IMG/VR virus record: IMGVR_UViG_3300046004_002250
Coordinates: 1 to 63,279 of that record
Length of the DNA: 63,279 nucleotides
Direction: 5' to 3' (one strand)
DNA from: a virus
The position numbers and the translations under genes are program-made. Below, one piece after another: positions 15,383 to 24,657 of this stretch; the first letter of the stretch is position 1, and each line of letters opens with the position of its first letter. The notes under the pieces were generated by a model that saw nothing but the letters and a program-made list of their open reading frames with translations, was not told the origin of the DNA and did no database searches.

Positions 15383-18191
15383 AGCCTCAGCGATCGAGGG
15401 CGGCGGAGCGGCGCTGGTGACACTGGCGCTGGGTGGCAGCAAGGCCGAGGCGGCGATGGCTGGTCTTGGGCAGGCGCTGGCGCATAAGGTGCTGGGGCCG
15501 TTGTCCTTGGTGGCCGGTATGGCTTACGGGGCGCTCAAGGGTGTGTTTTCACTGACCAAGGGCTTTGCCAGCATGGGGGTGGCCAGTGCTGCCAGCATGG
15601 AAAAGGTGCAGAACCAACTGCGGGTGATGTTGAAAGGGTTGGATGCCGCCAAACAACGGGTGCGTGAGATGCAGGCATTCAGTGTCAAGACGCCGTTCTC
15701 CATGAAGGATGTGGTGGCGGGCAATCGGGTGATGGAAAGCCTGGGCCGTGGTGCGCTGAGCACCAAGGAGATGATGACTCAGGTGGGGGATGCCGCGGCA
15801 CAGGCGGGCACCGATTTTGAACAGATGTCCATTTATGTGGGCCGTCTCTATGATGGACTGGCAGCGGGTCGGCCAGTGGGGGAAGTGCTGTTTCGACTGG
15901 CGGAACTCGGAGTGGTGAGCGGGGCGGCGCGCACCCGGCTTGAGCAGTTACAGGCCAGTGGGGCTGGATTTGCCGAAGTGTGGGGAGTGGTCGAGCAGGA
16001 ACTCAAGCGCAGCAAGGGCACGATGGACTACACCAGCCGGACGCTGGAAGGCATGCAGCAGGCCGTGGCGGATGCACAGGATCAGATGCAGGCGAGTTTC
16101 AGCATGAACTTCTTGGAAGGGCAGAAGGAGGCGATGCAGGCGCAGATGCAGACCATGCAGAACCTGACACCCGTGGCGGCAGATTTGGGGCAGGCGTTTG
16201 GCAGTGTGATCACGATTGCCACGACGTTCAAGGATAAGGCGCTGGCCATGGTGACGAGCTGGAAGCCTGTGCAGGTGGTGATGAGTGTGGTGGCGCGCGC
16301 GGTGGCCCTGCTATCAGTGGCGATTGTGGGTCTGGCCAGTGTCGTGGGTGTGGTGCGCATCTACCAACTGGTGAGTGGAGTGGCGGCGCTGGGCAAGGCG
16401 GCGCTGGTGGCGCGCTTGGGCGTGACGGCGCTGGGGCGGAGCCTGCTGCTATTGGCATCGGGGCCGTTTGTGCTGCTGGCGGCGGCGCTGCTGCTGCTGG
16501 GGTCGGGCCTGATGATGATCCGTGATAAAGCGGCACGCACCAGCGCGGCGCTGCGTGAGTATCAGGGGGCCACGCGGTCACTGATCACCCAACTACAAGC
16601 GCAGGCGGCAGCGATCAAAACGCTGGACGAACTCAGCCTGGGCTACCAGCAAACGCTAGCCAAACTGCGGGAAGCGTATGAGCAGGAGGCGGATGCTGCG
16701 CTTGCTGGCGAGGGTAAAAAACAAAAGGCGGCGCGTGACAAGATCACGGCACTCAAAGAGCACTTGGCTTATCTGGACAAGATCAATCGGGCTGGACTGG
16801 AGCAACCGCAAAATGTGGTGGACACCATGACGGCACTGAAAGGCAACCGGCGTAACAATGCCGCGGCAGAACGGGAAGCAAACCGGGCCAAAATGACACC
16901 CGAAGGCCGCGCTGCGGACAGTGAGCTGGAGGCCAATGAACTGCTGCGCAGGCGGGAGGCGGCAGCGCGTGAGATTGCCGGCCAGATGAGCTATACGGAG
17001 GGCGGGGCAGAGGCGCAAACGGCTTTGGCGCGCAATCGAACCGATCAAAAGGAAGTGCAGGAGGCTTTCCGTGGTCGTGGGTTGGATGATCCAAAAAAAC
17101 AAGCATTGAATCCAACGGGATATGCTATGCTGACACAGCGGGCGGCAGAGTTAAAAACTCAGGAAATTGAACTGGCCAAGGCGGTGCTGATGCAGGCAGA
17201 GGCCAGTGGCAGCGAGATTGCCGTGATGCAGGAAAAGCTCAAAATTTGGGATCAATGGGTGGCCGTGCAGGCAGATGTTGAGGCGGCGCAAAACGCGGTG
17301 ACTGAGGCGACTTTGGAAGAGGATAAAGATGGTAAAAAGGCGCAAAAAGTCCGTGAGTTGACCATTGCACTGGAGGATCAACTGGAGACCCGGCGGCGCC
17401 TTGCTGAGATTGCTGGCATGGCCAAGATGGACCCACGCACAGCGCAGGCGATGCGGGCCGAGGTGGAGCGGCGTAAGGCTGAGACTGGCGCAGACATCAT
17501 GAACCGGCCGGAGGAGATTGCCAAACGGGATCAGGCGGAACGGGAACGCAAGGCGGCGGATGCGGCGGGCCGGAATGCGGAGCTGGATGTGACGGTGGCG
17601 GGTGCGGGACTGGATGGCCGACTGGCCTCAGAGCAGGCGGCACTGGATGCGGAGCGGCAGCGGCTGGAGATTCAGGCACGCACGGAGAGCATGGATGAAC
17701 GCATCTATGCAGCGCGGCGCAAGCTGCTGGAGATTGATCAACTGCGGCTGAATACACAGAAGGAAATTGCCAAACAGGAACGCACGGGTGAGTTCAAGGC
17801 AGGCGGGTTTGATCTGCGGGCACAGGCGGCGCGGCTGGGTGGTCGCGGAGACAAGATGCGGGAGATGGAGGAGAAGGCGGCGCTGGCGCGTGAGGAGGCT
17901 GGACGCAAGGCGCGTGAGCAGGCGCTGATGGACACGGGCCTGACGGATGAAGAGGCCAAAGGCCAGACCCAGGCGGAGTTTAACCGTAACCGAATGAGCC
18001 GTGAGATGGATCGGCAGGGCAGTCTGCTGGGGGTGGCGATGGGTGAACGCAGTGTGTCTGACAGCATGGCGCGAATCGGTGGTGGTGGCAGCACGTATGG
18101 TGGTGGCGACATCAAGGCCATCACGGATCGACTGGACAAGCTGATCAAGGCGGTGGAGGAGCAGGAAGCGCATGAAGCGAAGCTGCGGTGA
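15342..18191 (+). CDS. Tail tape measure protein
   Basis: 949 aa from ATG 15342 (an in-frame TTG lies two codons upstream; GAGGG and TTGAC favour the ATG). Residues 60-300 show the conserved tape-measure N-terminal region (MEKVQNQLRVMLKG, FSMKDVV, MTQVGDAAAQAGTDFEQM). A hydrophobic membrane-like stretch covers about residues 300-390 and long coiled coils fill 410-900. The length predicts a tail of about 140 nm at 1.5 A per residue. TTGAC (15323-15327) is 14 nt upstream. Confidence 0.9.
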   Translation: MALPNLRNLVNSNKASAIEGGGAALVTLALGGSKAEAAMAGLGQALAHKVLGPLSLVAGMAYGALKGVFSLTKGFASMGVASAASMEKVQNQLRVMLKGLDAAKQRVREMQAFSVKTPFSMKDVVAGNRVMESLGRGALSTKEMMTQVGDAAAQAGTDFEQMSIYVGRLYDGLAAGRPVGEVLFRLAELGVVSGAARTRLEQLQASGAGFAEVWGVVEQELKRSKGTMDYTSRTLEGMQQAVADAQDQMQASFSMNFLEGQKEAMQAQMQTMQNLTPVAADLGQAFGSVITIATTFKDKALAMVTSWKPVQVVMSVVARAVALLSVAIVGLASVVGVVRIYQLVSGVAALGKAALVARLGVTALGRSLLLLASGPFVLLAAALLLLGSGLMMIRDKAARTSAALREYQGATRSLITQLQAQAAAIKTLDELSLGYQQTLAKLREAYEQEADAALAGEGKKQKAARDKITALKEHLAYLDKINRAGLEQPQNVVDTMTALKGNRRNNAAAEREANRAKMTPEGRAADSELEANELLRRREAAAREIAGQMSYTEGGAEAQTALARNRTDQKEVQEAFRGRGLDDPKKQALNPTGYAMLTQRAAELKTQEIELAKAVLMQAEASGSEIAVMQEKLKIWDQWVAVQADVEAAQNAVTEATLEEDKDGKKAQKVRELTIALEDQLETRRRLAEIAGMAKMDPRTAQAMRAEVERRKAETGADIMNRPEEIAKRDQAERERKAADAAGRNAELDVTVAGAGLDGRLASEQAALDAERQRLEIQARTESMDERIYAARRKLLEIDQLRLNTQKEIAKQERTGEFKAGGFDLRAQAARLGGRGDKMREMEEKAALAREEAGRKAREQALMDTGLTDEEAKGQTQAEFNRNRMSREMDRQGSLLGVAMGERSVSDSMARIGGGGSTYGGGDIKAITDRLDKLIKAVEEQEAHEAKLR

Positions 18192-18215
18192 GGCATTGAC
18201 ACCCGGCGCTGCGAT

Positions 18216-18971
18216 ATGGCTCTGAAAACATTTGGTCCGGTCAATACAGCGCGCACGCTGCCTGACAGTGTGCGGCTGACGCAGAAAAAGAACGGCTTGA
18301 GTGAGGGTGAGGCCAGCTTTGAAGTGTCGGGCGTGCCTGGGGTGGCGCTGGCGGCTTACCTGCCGGGACTCGGGACAGTGCATCCGCTTTCAAGCAATGT
18401 GTGGATGGAAAGCCGGACGCTGACGCAGACTCCGACAGGTATGCGGGCTGACTGCCGCTATGCGGGTGCGGAACCGGCGATGTTCGATGTGCCGCAGTAT
18501 GAGCTGACGATCTCGATGCAGGAGCAGCCGATTGAAACGCATCAACTCTTTGCCAGCACGCTGGCGGGCACTCCCACGGCACCACTGAACGGGGCGATCT
18601 TCATTGACCCGGATACGAACATGATCGGGACCAGCAATGTGAAGTGCGTGTTTGAGCGGTTTGCGCCTGTGCTGACGGGTGGTGGGCGCAATCCGATGGG
18701 TGGACTGGAATCGTTTCTGGCACCGACGGTGACTTACCGGCAGATTTATGTGAGTGACAATCTGCCAAGTGCCACGGGCTTTGGTAAAATTGCCAGCAGT
18801 GGTGTGCCGTTGCCAGGATTTCCGGGCTCATTGGGAGCGCGGACCTGGCTCTACATGGGCTTCACCTACAAGCGGCGCGGTGCGCCTGCGGGTGGGAGCG
18901 GCATTGTCTATGAAGTGCAGAAGGAATGGCTGTTGAGCGGGCCTGCGGGCTGGAACACGGATGTTTACTGA
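18216..18971 (+). CDS. Distal tail/baseplate protein candidate
   Basis: 251 aa, beta-rich. It follows the tape measure, where siphophages encode the distal tail protein. The first residues (MALKTFGP) resemble those of the tail-tube candidate at 14186 (MALKQFGN), perhaps a shared tube-type start. TTGAC at 18196-18200 is 15 nt before the ATG. Confidence 0.5.
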   Translation: MALKTFGPVNTARTLPDSVRLTQKKNGLSEGEASFEVSGVPGVALAAYLPGLGTVHPLSSNVWMESRTLTQTPTGMRADCRYAGAEPAMFDVPQYELTISMQEQPIETHQLFASTLAGTPTAPLNGAIFIDPDTNMIGTSNVKCVFERFAPVLTGGGRNPMGGLESFLAPTVTYRQIYVSDNLPSATGFGKIASSGVPLPGFPGSLGARTWLYMGFTYKRRGAPAGGSGIVYEVQKEWLLSGPAGWNTDVY

Positions 18972-18973
18972 CC

Positions 18974-19594
18974 ATGAGTGCTGACCGATTTTCTCAAACG
19001 CTGAGTGAGACGACACCGGGCATGCGGATGCAGGAGGCGATCACGGCGGAGCGGATGAATGCGCTGGGGATTCTGGCACAGGAAGCAGCGGCGGGGAAGC
19101 ATGTGCGCGGAGGCATGGGCATTCAGGTTCGCAACGGGCCTGCAGGGGTGACGATCTCAACCCGCAACCGGGCGCGGGGTGCGCCGATTGCGGATCACCC
19201 GTGGCGCTACCGCTCGGCACCTGCGGGAAGCACGGCGTTCCAGTTCTGTCTGACCAGTGGCACGGTGAATCTGATTGTGCCAACTGGGATGGCGGGGCCG
19301 TTCACGGTGGGTTCTTCGTCGGTGCTGTATGTGTGGGTCTCGGTGACGCTGAGTGGCACGGGGGCGGTGACGGGTGCGGCGATGGCCAGCGGTTCATCCC
19401 TGCCGAGTCCGGTGACGGCGTGGTTCAGCGCCACGGGTGCGCCGAGTGCGATCTATCTGCCGGTGCTGAAAGTGACCAGTGATGCTGCTGGGATCACGAT
19501 GGTGGAGCAGATCGAAAAGGTGAACCGGCAGTTTGGCAGGCGGGTGGTTTACATGAGCTGCACGGAAACCAAGTTTGCCATGATGTGGGACTGA
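18974..19594 (+). CDS. Tail protein, unknown
   Basis: 206 aa from ATG 18974 (an upstream in-frame start would overlap the previous gene). A helical N-terminus is followed by beta-rich Thr/Gly/Val sequence. It is in the distal tail block; no family recognised. Confidence 0.55.
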   Translation: MSADRFSQTLSETTPGMRMQEAITAERMNALGILAQEAAAGKHVRGGMGIQVRNGPAGVTISTRNRARGAPIADHPWRYRSAPAGSTAFQFCLTSGTVNLIVPTGMAGPFTVGSSSVLYVWVSVTLSGTGAVTGAAMASGSSLPSPVTAWFSATGAPSAIYLPVLKVTSDAAGITMVEQIEKVNRQFGRRVVYMSCTETKFAMMWD

Positions 19595-19597
19595 GCC

Positions 19598-21127
19598 ATG
19601 GCCACGACGCTCTGCAACGGTTTCAATCCAAGCTTCACCTGGGTGGAGAAGGCGCAGAACTGCCATTCGGTGACGCCGGATACGGCACCTGCCGAGGGGG
19701 TGGATAACTGCACACCCTGCGGCAGTGGTGCCAGCGCGGTGCTGGAGGTGAAGGCGCGGGTGATGAGTCTGCCCAAAGTGGGCTTTGCTGATCCTGATAC
19801 GGGCGTGAAGCTGTATAAGAAGGTGGTGTCAGACTTGGAAAGTCATTGGACGGAAAAGATTGCGTCTGGTGCGCCGGTGAGTGCTGGCGGGGATGTGCAC
19901 TCCACCTTCACGCAGGAACTGGACATGCTGGGCAACCTGAGTTGTTCAGGCAGTTCCACCATCAGTGGGCAGAATGACACCCGTGATCCGGGCGGGCCGA
20001 CTTACAAGCTGTGCGCCACGGAGAGTTTTTCCGGCAGTTGGAGCGTGGACACAGATGCGTGCGTGACGGGAAGCTGGACATGGACACGGGCGGAGGTGAG
20101 TCACACTTCACCCTGCGGGGTGTATTATGGCACGAATGCCACGGGCTCGTATTACAATGCGCTTGGGTTCGGGCATTTTATCACGCTCTACAACACTGAG
20201 GCATCAGATGAGTGCTGCCCGGCGGCGACTCTGGGCACACCAACAATCACGGGCACGCAATACAAGGTGCTGGGGGTAGGCACGCCAACGCATGGCACGG
20301 CCAGCCTGACTTACACCGATGATTATTCCCTGGAGTCCACGGACGCTGAACTCACTTCGTATGTGACGACCAAGCTGGGCACGCTGCCAGCCCTGAGCAG
20401 CATTGCCTGGGGTGTGGCGGAGACGCTTTACAATGGCAGTCTGCCGAAAACGACGGCCTGCGGCACGGCGATGAGCAGCAACATCACCACGGCAGGGCTG
20501 GCGGACGCGGTGAGTGCGGCATCCACTCTGGTAAGCGCGCGCACATCAGAATTGACGGCGGCCACGGCGGATGTGGCGGCGGCGACTGCGGACTTGGCGG
20601 CGTTTGAAAGTGATTTCACGGCCACACATACGGCGTGGAAGGCGGCGATGCTGGTCTGGTGCACCAGTGGTGGATCTGCGCCGGATGCAACGACGGTGCT
20701 GGCCTATCATGCTACCAAGCGGACATGGCAGGCAGCGCTGGCTGCGGCGATCCATAATGAACTGGATGCCACCCGAGGCAAGGCGGTGGCGGATGCGAGA
20801 TATGCGGCGGCAGTGGCGGCGCAAAGTGCGGCGACGGCGGGCAGTTACAAGTTGCTGCGCTTAGCTTCCGGTGCGGATTATGAGCAGGAGCAGTCCGTGG
20901 TGGTGCTGGCTGGAACAGCGACAATGGCTGAGGTGCAGTATCGCTACCGGATCGACATCCCATACATCGCGGAAGAGGATGAAACATGGACACTGGCGGT
21001 GGCGGATGCCGGAGTGACGCAAACGGTGACGGTGCCGGCCGGGCAATGCTACGCTTATGGGTCGATGTTCACCACAGCGAGCGGGGTGATCGTGCATAGT
21101 GCAACGGTGGTGCTGACACGGGTGTAA
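19598..21127 (+). CDS. Large Cys-containing tail tip protein candidate
   Basis: 509 aa with about 15 Cys, beta-rich in residues 1-270 and an Ala-rich coiled coil at about 300-420 (heptads of AATADVAAATADLAAFE type), then a C-terminal beta domain. It starts 4 bp after the previous stop. Likely a tail-tip or receptor-interacting protein by position. Confidence 0.5.
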   Translation: MATTLCNGFNPSFTWVEKAQNCHSVTPDTAPAEGVDNCTPCGSGASAVLEVKARVMSLPKVGFADPDTGVKLYKKVVSDLESHWTEKIASGAPVSAGGDVHSTFTQELDMLGNLSCSGSSTISGQNDTRDPGGPTYKLCATESFSGSWSVDTDACVTGSWTWTRAEVSHTSPCGVYYGTNATGSYYNALGFGHFITLYNTEASDECCPAATLGTPTITGTQYKVLGVGTPTHGTASLTYTDDYSLESTDAELTSYVTTKLGTLPALSSIAWGVAETLYNGSLPKTTACGTAMSSNITTAGLADAVSAASTLVSARTSELTAATADVAAATADLAAFESDFTATHTAWKAAMLVWCTSGGSAPDATTVLAYHATKRTWQAALAAAIHNELDATRGKAVADARYAAAVAAQSAATAGSYKLLRLASGADYEQEQSVVVLAGTATMAEVQYRYRIDIPYIAEEDETWTLAVADAGVTQTVTVPAGQCYAYGSMFTTASGVIVHSATVVLTRV

Positions 21128-21131
21128 AAAT

Positions 21132-21461
21132 ATGACACCGGCTGAAATGTATGCGAGCAAGCGCAAGCTGGTGGTGCCAGACATGCCAAGCGTGAGCAGG
21201 CGCGGGGCGAATGCAGTGGCGGCGGTGGGCAGGGTGGTGACTCAAATGCTGCTGCAAGGACCTGTGCTGGTGCCTGCGGTGGAGGTGCAGCGCAGGCTGG
21301 CAATCTGTCAGGCCTGCGAGTGGTGGCGCACAGAGGCGTATGGTGGCACGGGTGGCTGCGGCCATGAACAATGCGGATGCAGCCGGATGAAGATGCTGCT
21401 GACGACGGAGCGCTGCCCGATGGGCAAGTGGCTAGTTCAGGGCCCGGATCTGGCGGAGTAG
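21132..21461 (+). CDS. Small Cys-rich (zinc-binding?) protein
   Basis: 109 aa. The C-terminal half has CQACEWW, CGHEQCGC and ERCPMGKW, a likely zinc-binding cluster. It ends the rightward tail operon and overlaps the converging helicase gene by 30 bp. Function unknown. Confidence 0.55.
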   Translation: MTPAEMYASKRKLVVPDMPSVSRRGANAVAAVGRVVTQMLLQGPVLVPAVEVQRRLAICQACEWWRTEAYGGTGGCGHEQCGCSRMKMLLTTERCPMGKWLVQGPDLAE

Positions 21462-22802
21462 GGTGGGCCAGTTTTGAATGATCTGGACTTGGTCAGAGGG
21501 ATCGATGGCATCCAACGCAGGGAAGCCTTGGGACTCAAGCACGCTGGAGAGGGTGGCGAGGCCGATGTTTTCAGCGAGCATGAGCTGATGCAGGCGCGCG
21601 CGGGATGAAAGCTCGAGAGTGGCGATGTATTTGCGGGCGCGGCCTTCACCTTCACACCTGAACCGGAAGACTCCCCCGTGGGGAAGGGTCCACGTTCTGC
21701 CGCGGCGCTCGGGAGCATAATTTTTCAGGCAGGCACCAAAGCGGGCGTTGGCACTCTGACTGAGGTGGATGCGGGTGAGACCGGTGGCGGCGGAGACTTC
21801 TTCCCTGCCCTCAAGGTAATAGGTGAAGAGACCATTCTGGAAGCAAAGCTGCGCAATCTCATCAAAGGTGAAGGCGTGTGCGGGAAAGCCTTGAGTGAGG
21901 AGGTGAGGATGGATCTTCTCAGTCATGAGATTGACGAGCTTGCGCATGTCGGAATCCACGCTGTTGCCGCTGTTGGAGTCGGCAAAGCGGGGCTCAAAGA
22001 GATCGCCAAACCCTGCGGCACCGATGATGCCGCCGACCATGTTGGAGTAGGTCTCAAAGCCACGACGGACACGACCGGGTGAGGGTGGGCGGCCAAGGTT
22101 GTCCCAATGGGTGACGAGGCCATAGGCGGCGGCGAAGATTTCTTCACGATGCTCCATGATCCATGCCTGCTCGATGGTGTTTTCCACGACGCGGGACTGC
22201 GCTTCCACTTCCTCGACAAAGAGGTCGCACTGCAAAAACCGCTCGACCATGTCCACGCTGAGTTTGAGGTTGTTGCCGGTGATGATGATGCTGCAGTTGG
22301 TGGCGGCGGTGAAGCTGCGGTTGCCGCCAAGGATACGGCCATTCCAGACGGGCAGGGTCATGAAGGCTTCAAGGTTGGGTGACTCGACCTGAGCGCGGAT
22401 GTTGTCGAAAAAGGCGTAGCTGGCACCTTCAAGGGAGATGGTGTCGAGGACTTTACGGAGTTCATTCTCATCCGTGGTGGATTTCTTCTCTCCAGCGACG
22501 GGCCAGGAGCGGCCTGCAGTCCAGCCATGAACGGGACAGATGGCGGACTGTGCCAGCAGGGATTTGCCGGAGCGCTGGGCATTGGCGTTGTAGGCGAACC
22601 CGAGACGGTTGCAGCCTTTGGGCAGCATGGCATTGATGATGAGGCTGACCATGCACGCGAGATGCACCCGAAAACTGCGCGGCCATGCGGCAGCGGGGAT
22701 GTCTTCAAGATTGGCGGCGGCGGTGGTGAGTGACCGCAAATTGCCCTCAGCAAAGGGGAACTCGCGGTAAAGATCGACAAGGTAGGGAGCGGTGGGGGCC
22801 AT
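21432..22802 (-). CDS. Replicative helicase-type ATPase (C-terminal half)
   Basis: 456 aa. P-loop NANAQRSGKS (residues 72-81), Walker B-like YAFFDN (129-134), sensor-1 CSIIITGNN (170-178) and an arginine finger ERFL (187-190) mark an SF3/AAA-like ATPase of the phage/plasmid primase-helicase group. The start LVDLYREFPF...LT matches the segment that in longer relatives follows an N-terminal domain ending GYD..T.iY. That domain is found separately at 24080-24610. It is the last gene of the leftward replication operon. Confidence 0.7.
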   Translation of the reverse strand: MAPTAPYLVDLYREFPFAEGNLRSLTTAAANLEDIPAAAWPRSFRVHLACMVSLIINAMLPKGCNRLGFAYNANAQRSGKSLLAQSAICPVHGWTAGRSWPVAGEKKSTTDENELRKVLDTISLEGASYAFFDNIRAQVESPNLEAFMTLPVWNGRILGGNRSFTAATNCSIIITGNNLKLSVDMVERFLQCDLFVEEVEAQSRVVENTIEQAWIMEHREEIFAAAYGLVTHWDNLGRPPSPGRVRRGFETYSNMVGGIIGAAGFGDLFEPRFADSNSGNSVDSDMRKLVNLMTEKIHPHLLTQGFPAHAFTFDEIAQLCFQNGLFTYYLEGREEVSAATGLTRIHLSQSANARFGACLKNYAPERRGRTWTLPHGGVFRFRCEGEGRARKYIATLELSSRARLHQLMLAENIGLATLSSVLESQGFPALDAIDPSDQVQIIQNWPTLLRQIRALN

Positions 22803-22898
22803 GATGGTTAGGAGTGTTTTCTTTTCCGGCGGCGGCCAATGAAGGGCGCGTAGAAAGGTGGTTTCTGCTTGCAGCGGTGAGGTGGGCAGTCGTCGTGG

Positions 22899-23270
22899 TC
22901 ACAGACGCAAAGATGCATGAGCGGGATGCGAGGGGGTGTCCATCAGCGTCATCTCCACGCAGCGTGGCGGCACTGGCCTAACACTGCGCACCACCTGGAC
23001 AATGATGTATTCATCTCCCCATTCTTGCGGCGCTCCACCAGTGCGCAGACAGCCGCATGAGCCTATCCAGTCTTCGGCGGAGGTTTCCTTGATCCATTGC
23101 TCGGCGCGTTCTTGCGTGTGGTAGGGTCCGTGCGCTTGGATCGTGCCCTCTGACATGCCATCCGTTCCGGTGTCGAGCACCCAGAACTGAGAACACGGCA
23201 CTGGTGCCAACCGCCTGGGCTTTTGGCCTTTGGTAGCTGGCTTCTTCGATGGTGTCTTTTTGGTCTTCAT
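22899..23270 (-). CDS. Hypothetical protein
   Basis: 123 aa; Lys-rich N-terminus, then QFWVLDTG and AEQWIKETS segments. No family recognised. A part of the replication operon, 96 bp before the helicase ATPase. Confidence 0.5.
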   Translation of the reverse strand: MKTKKTPSKKPATKGQKPRRLAPVPCSQFWVLDTGTDGMSEGTIQAHGPYHTQERAEQWIKETSAEDWIGSCGCLRTGGAPQEWGDEYIIVQVVRSVRPVPPRCVEMTLMDTPSHPAHASLRL

Positions 23271-23283
23271 AAGTCAGTCGTGG

Positions 23284-23673
23284 TTAGTCGGCGGTCGGCA
23301 CAGTTGGAGCGTTAAGCAGTCGAAACCGCATGAGACATTTTGTGATGGTTTGGCCTGGCTTTACTAGCGGGCGGAACCATTCGTCCATCTCCTTGCGGGA
23401 CTCGAAGCCCTCCGTTTCATGAAGGCGCTTTGCATTCTCCATGCCGTATGAGTAGAGCATCCCGCCATCCTCGCGGCGGGTAATTCGGATCGTCCAGTAG
23501 CCAAGGACAGTGATAGCGGCGACATTGGTTTGTGGCGAGCGGTAGGCGGCACCAGTCCAGTTGTAGAGCATGATCGGTGTTTTGACTGGCCACGGCTTAT
23601 CACGGATCGTGGTGAACTTCTGACCTGAGAGCACTGCGCTGGTGAAGCGGGTGTTGAGTGGGCGCTTGATCAT
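23284..23673 (-). CDS. ASCH-like RNA-binding domain protein
   Basis: 129 aa from ATG 23673. The segment from IKRPLNTRFTSAVLSG through QKFTTIRDKPWP resembles ASCH/PUA-like domains (basic-G-K-T-T-I-R core), followed by VAAITVLGYWTIRI. Such domains bind RNA and occur in phage accessory genes. The remainder (residues 75-129) is not characteristic. Confidence 0.55.
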   Translation of the reverse strand: MIKRPLNTRFTSAVLSGQKFTTIRDKPWPVKTPIMLYNWTGAAYRSPQTNVAAITVLGYWTIRITRREDGGMLYSYGMENAKRLHETEGFESRKEMDEWFRPLVKPGQTITKCLMRFRLLNAPTVPTAD

Positions 23674-23918
23674 GGTGTATTGGTGATGACTCGGCTGATG
23701 GCAAACAGGATGGCGAAAACTAGATGAGCGAGGGCATACCAAGTGGACAAAAAGACTGCCCAGCGCAGGAACTTGATTCTGTAGGTGAGCAGGGCGACGA
23801 TGAACCAAAGGGCAGAAAGAGCTTCCTCAGTCTGTGAGGGTGTCCAGGCTGGAACGATGGAGATGCTACTTGGCGGCGCGGAGGTGGGTGTAGGCGGTGA
23901 AGAGGGCGGCGAGGTCAT
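23670..23918 (-). CDS. Small two-helix membrane protein
   Basis: 82 aa; a Pro/Ser-rich start and two hydrophobic helices (ALWFIVALLTY and AVFLSTWYALAHLVFAILFAI). It overlaps both neighbours (ATGA at its end). Unknown function. Confidence 0.5.
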   Translation of the reverse strand: MTSPPSSPPTPTSAPPSSISIVPAWTPSQTEEALSALWFIVALLTYRIKFLRWAVFLSTWYALAHLVFAILFAISRVITNTP

Positions 23919-24120
23919 CGGTGAGGAGGGCTTGCTTGGTGGTTTCGATCAACTGACTGAGGGTGATGAAGCGGTGGATGGCGGCGGGGCAGGTGGGCTT
24001 GGCGATGTGCTTCTCCAGCAGGAGGTAGCAACGCTGCAACTCGACGGTGATGCTGTGCTCCAAGGTGGCGCGGGTGGCATCAGGCGGCGGGGTAGGTGTA
24101 GATGCGGGTGGTGGTGTCAT
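23866..24120 (-). CDS. Hypothetical protein
   Basis: 84 aa; Pro/Thr-rich start, helical remainder. Overlaps the helicase N-terminal gene by 41 bp at its start. Family not recognised. Confidence 0.45.
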   Translation of the reverse strand: MTPPPASTPTPPPDATRATLEHSITVELQRCYLLLEKHIAKPTCPAAIHRFITLSQLIETTKQALLTDDLAALFTAYTHLRAAK

Positions 24121-24610
24121 AACCGGAGGGAAGCAGGCGGATGGCGTGAGTGACGGGATCTAGGACGGGCAGGGGCCGGGCATGGATGGCGACGATCTCA
24201 GGTAACTGGCTGATGAACTGTGAAGCGGTGAGGAGGCCTTCGGCTTCACTCTTGGAGAGGGTGACGGTGATTTCGCGGGTCTGGCCGTTGGCACCGAATT
24301 TCTGCCGCCAAAGCTCGATGTAATCGGAGAAGAAGGTGCGAGCGCTGGCGGGCTCAAGGGGTAGGAGGCCGATGCGGTAGAGGCCGTCTGTCTCGGGGAT
24401 GAGATCGGGAAAGACGATGATGCGGCCACGGCGGAAGAGGATGGGGGTGGCGAGACTGCGCAGGGCGGCGCCAAGGTCGTGAGCGGTGTCGGCAAGGTCA
24501 CGCTCTTCATTGGGCATCTGGACGCGGAGGCGTGGACGGGTGTTCGGCGTGCGCCGGAGCCGGGGTGGTAGGCGGCGCTGGGTCTCGGTGAGAGCGGCGG
24601 GTGTGGGCAC
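24080..24610 (-). CDS. N-terminal part of split primase-helicase
   Basis: 176 aa with a GTG start at 24610, preferred over ATG 24517 because PRLRVQ.PNEERDLADTAHDL belongs to the conserved start of this family. Further landmarks are ILFRRGRIIVFP and the end LPEIVAIHARPLPVL...GYDTTTRIY. In many phage and plasmid proteins this region runs straight into the ATPase. Here the ATPase is a separate gene at 21432, with four small genes between. Probably a subunit of the same helicase. Confidence 0.55.
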   Translation of the reverse strand: MPTPAALTETQRRLPPRLRRTPNTRPRLRVQMPNEERDLADTAHDLGAALRSLATPILFRRGRIIVFPDLIPETDGLYRIGLLPLEPASARTFFSDYIELWRQKFGANGQTREITVTLSKSEAEGLLTASQFISQLPEIVAIHARPLPVLDPVTHAIRLLPSGYDTTTRIYTYPAA

Positions 24611-24657
24611 GGTGAGGGCTGGTGGAAGGGATGATCATGGGTAGTCAACTGACGGGC

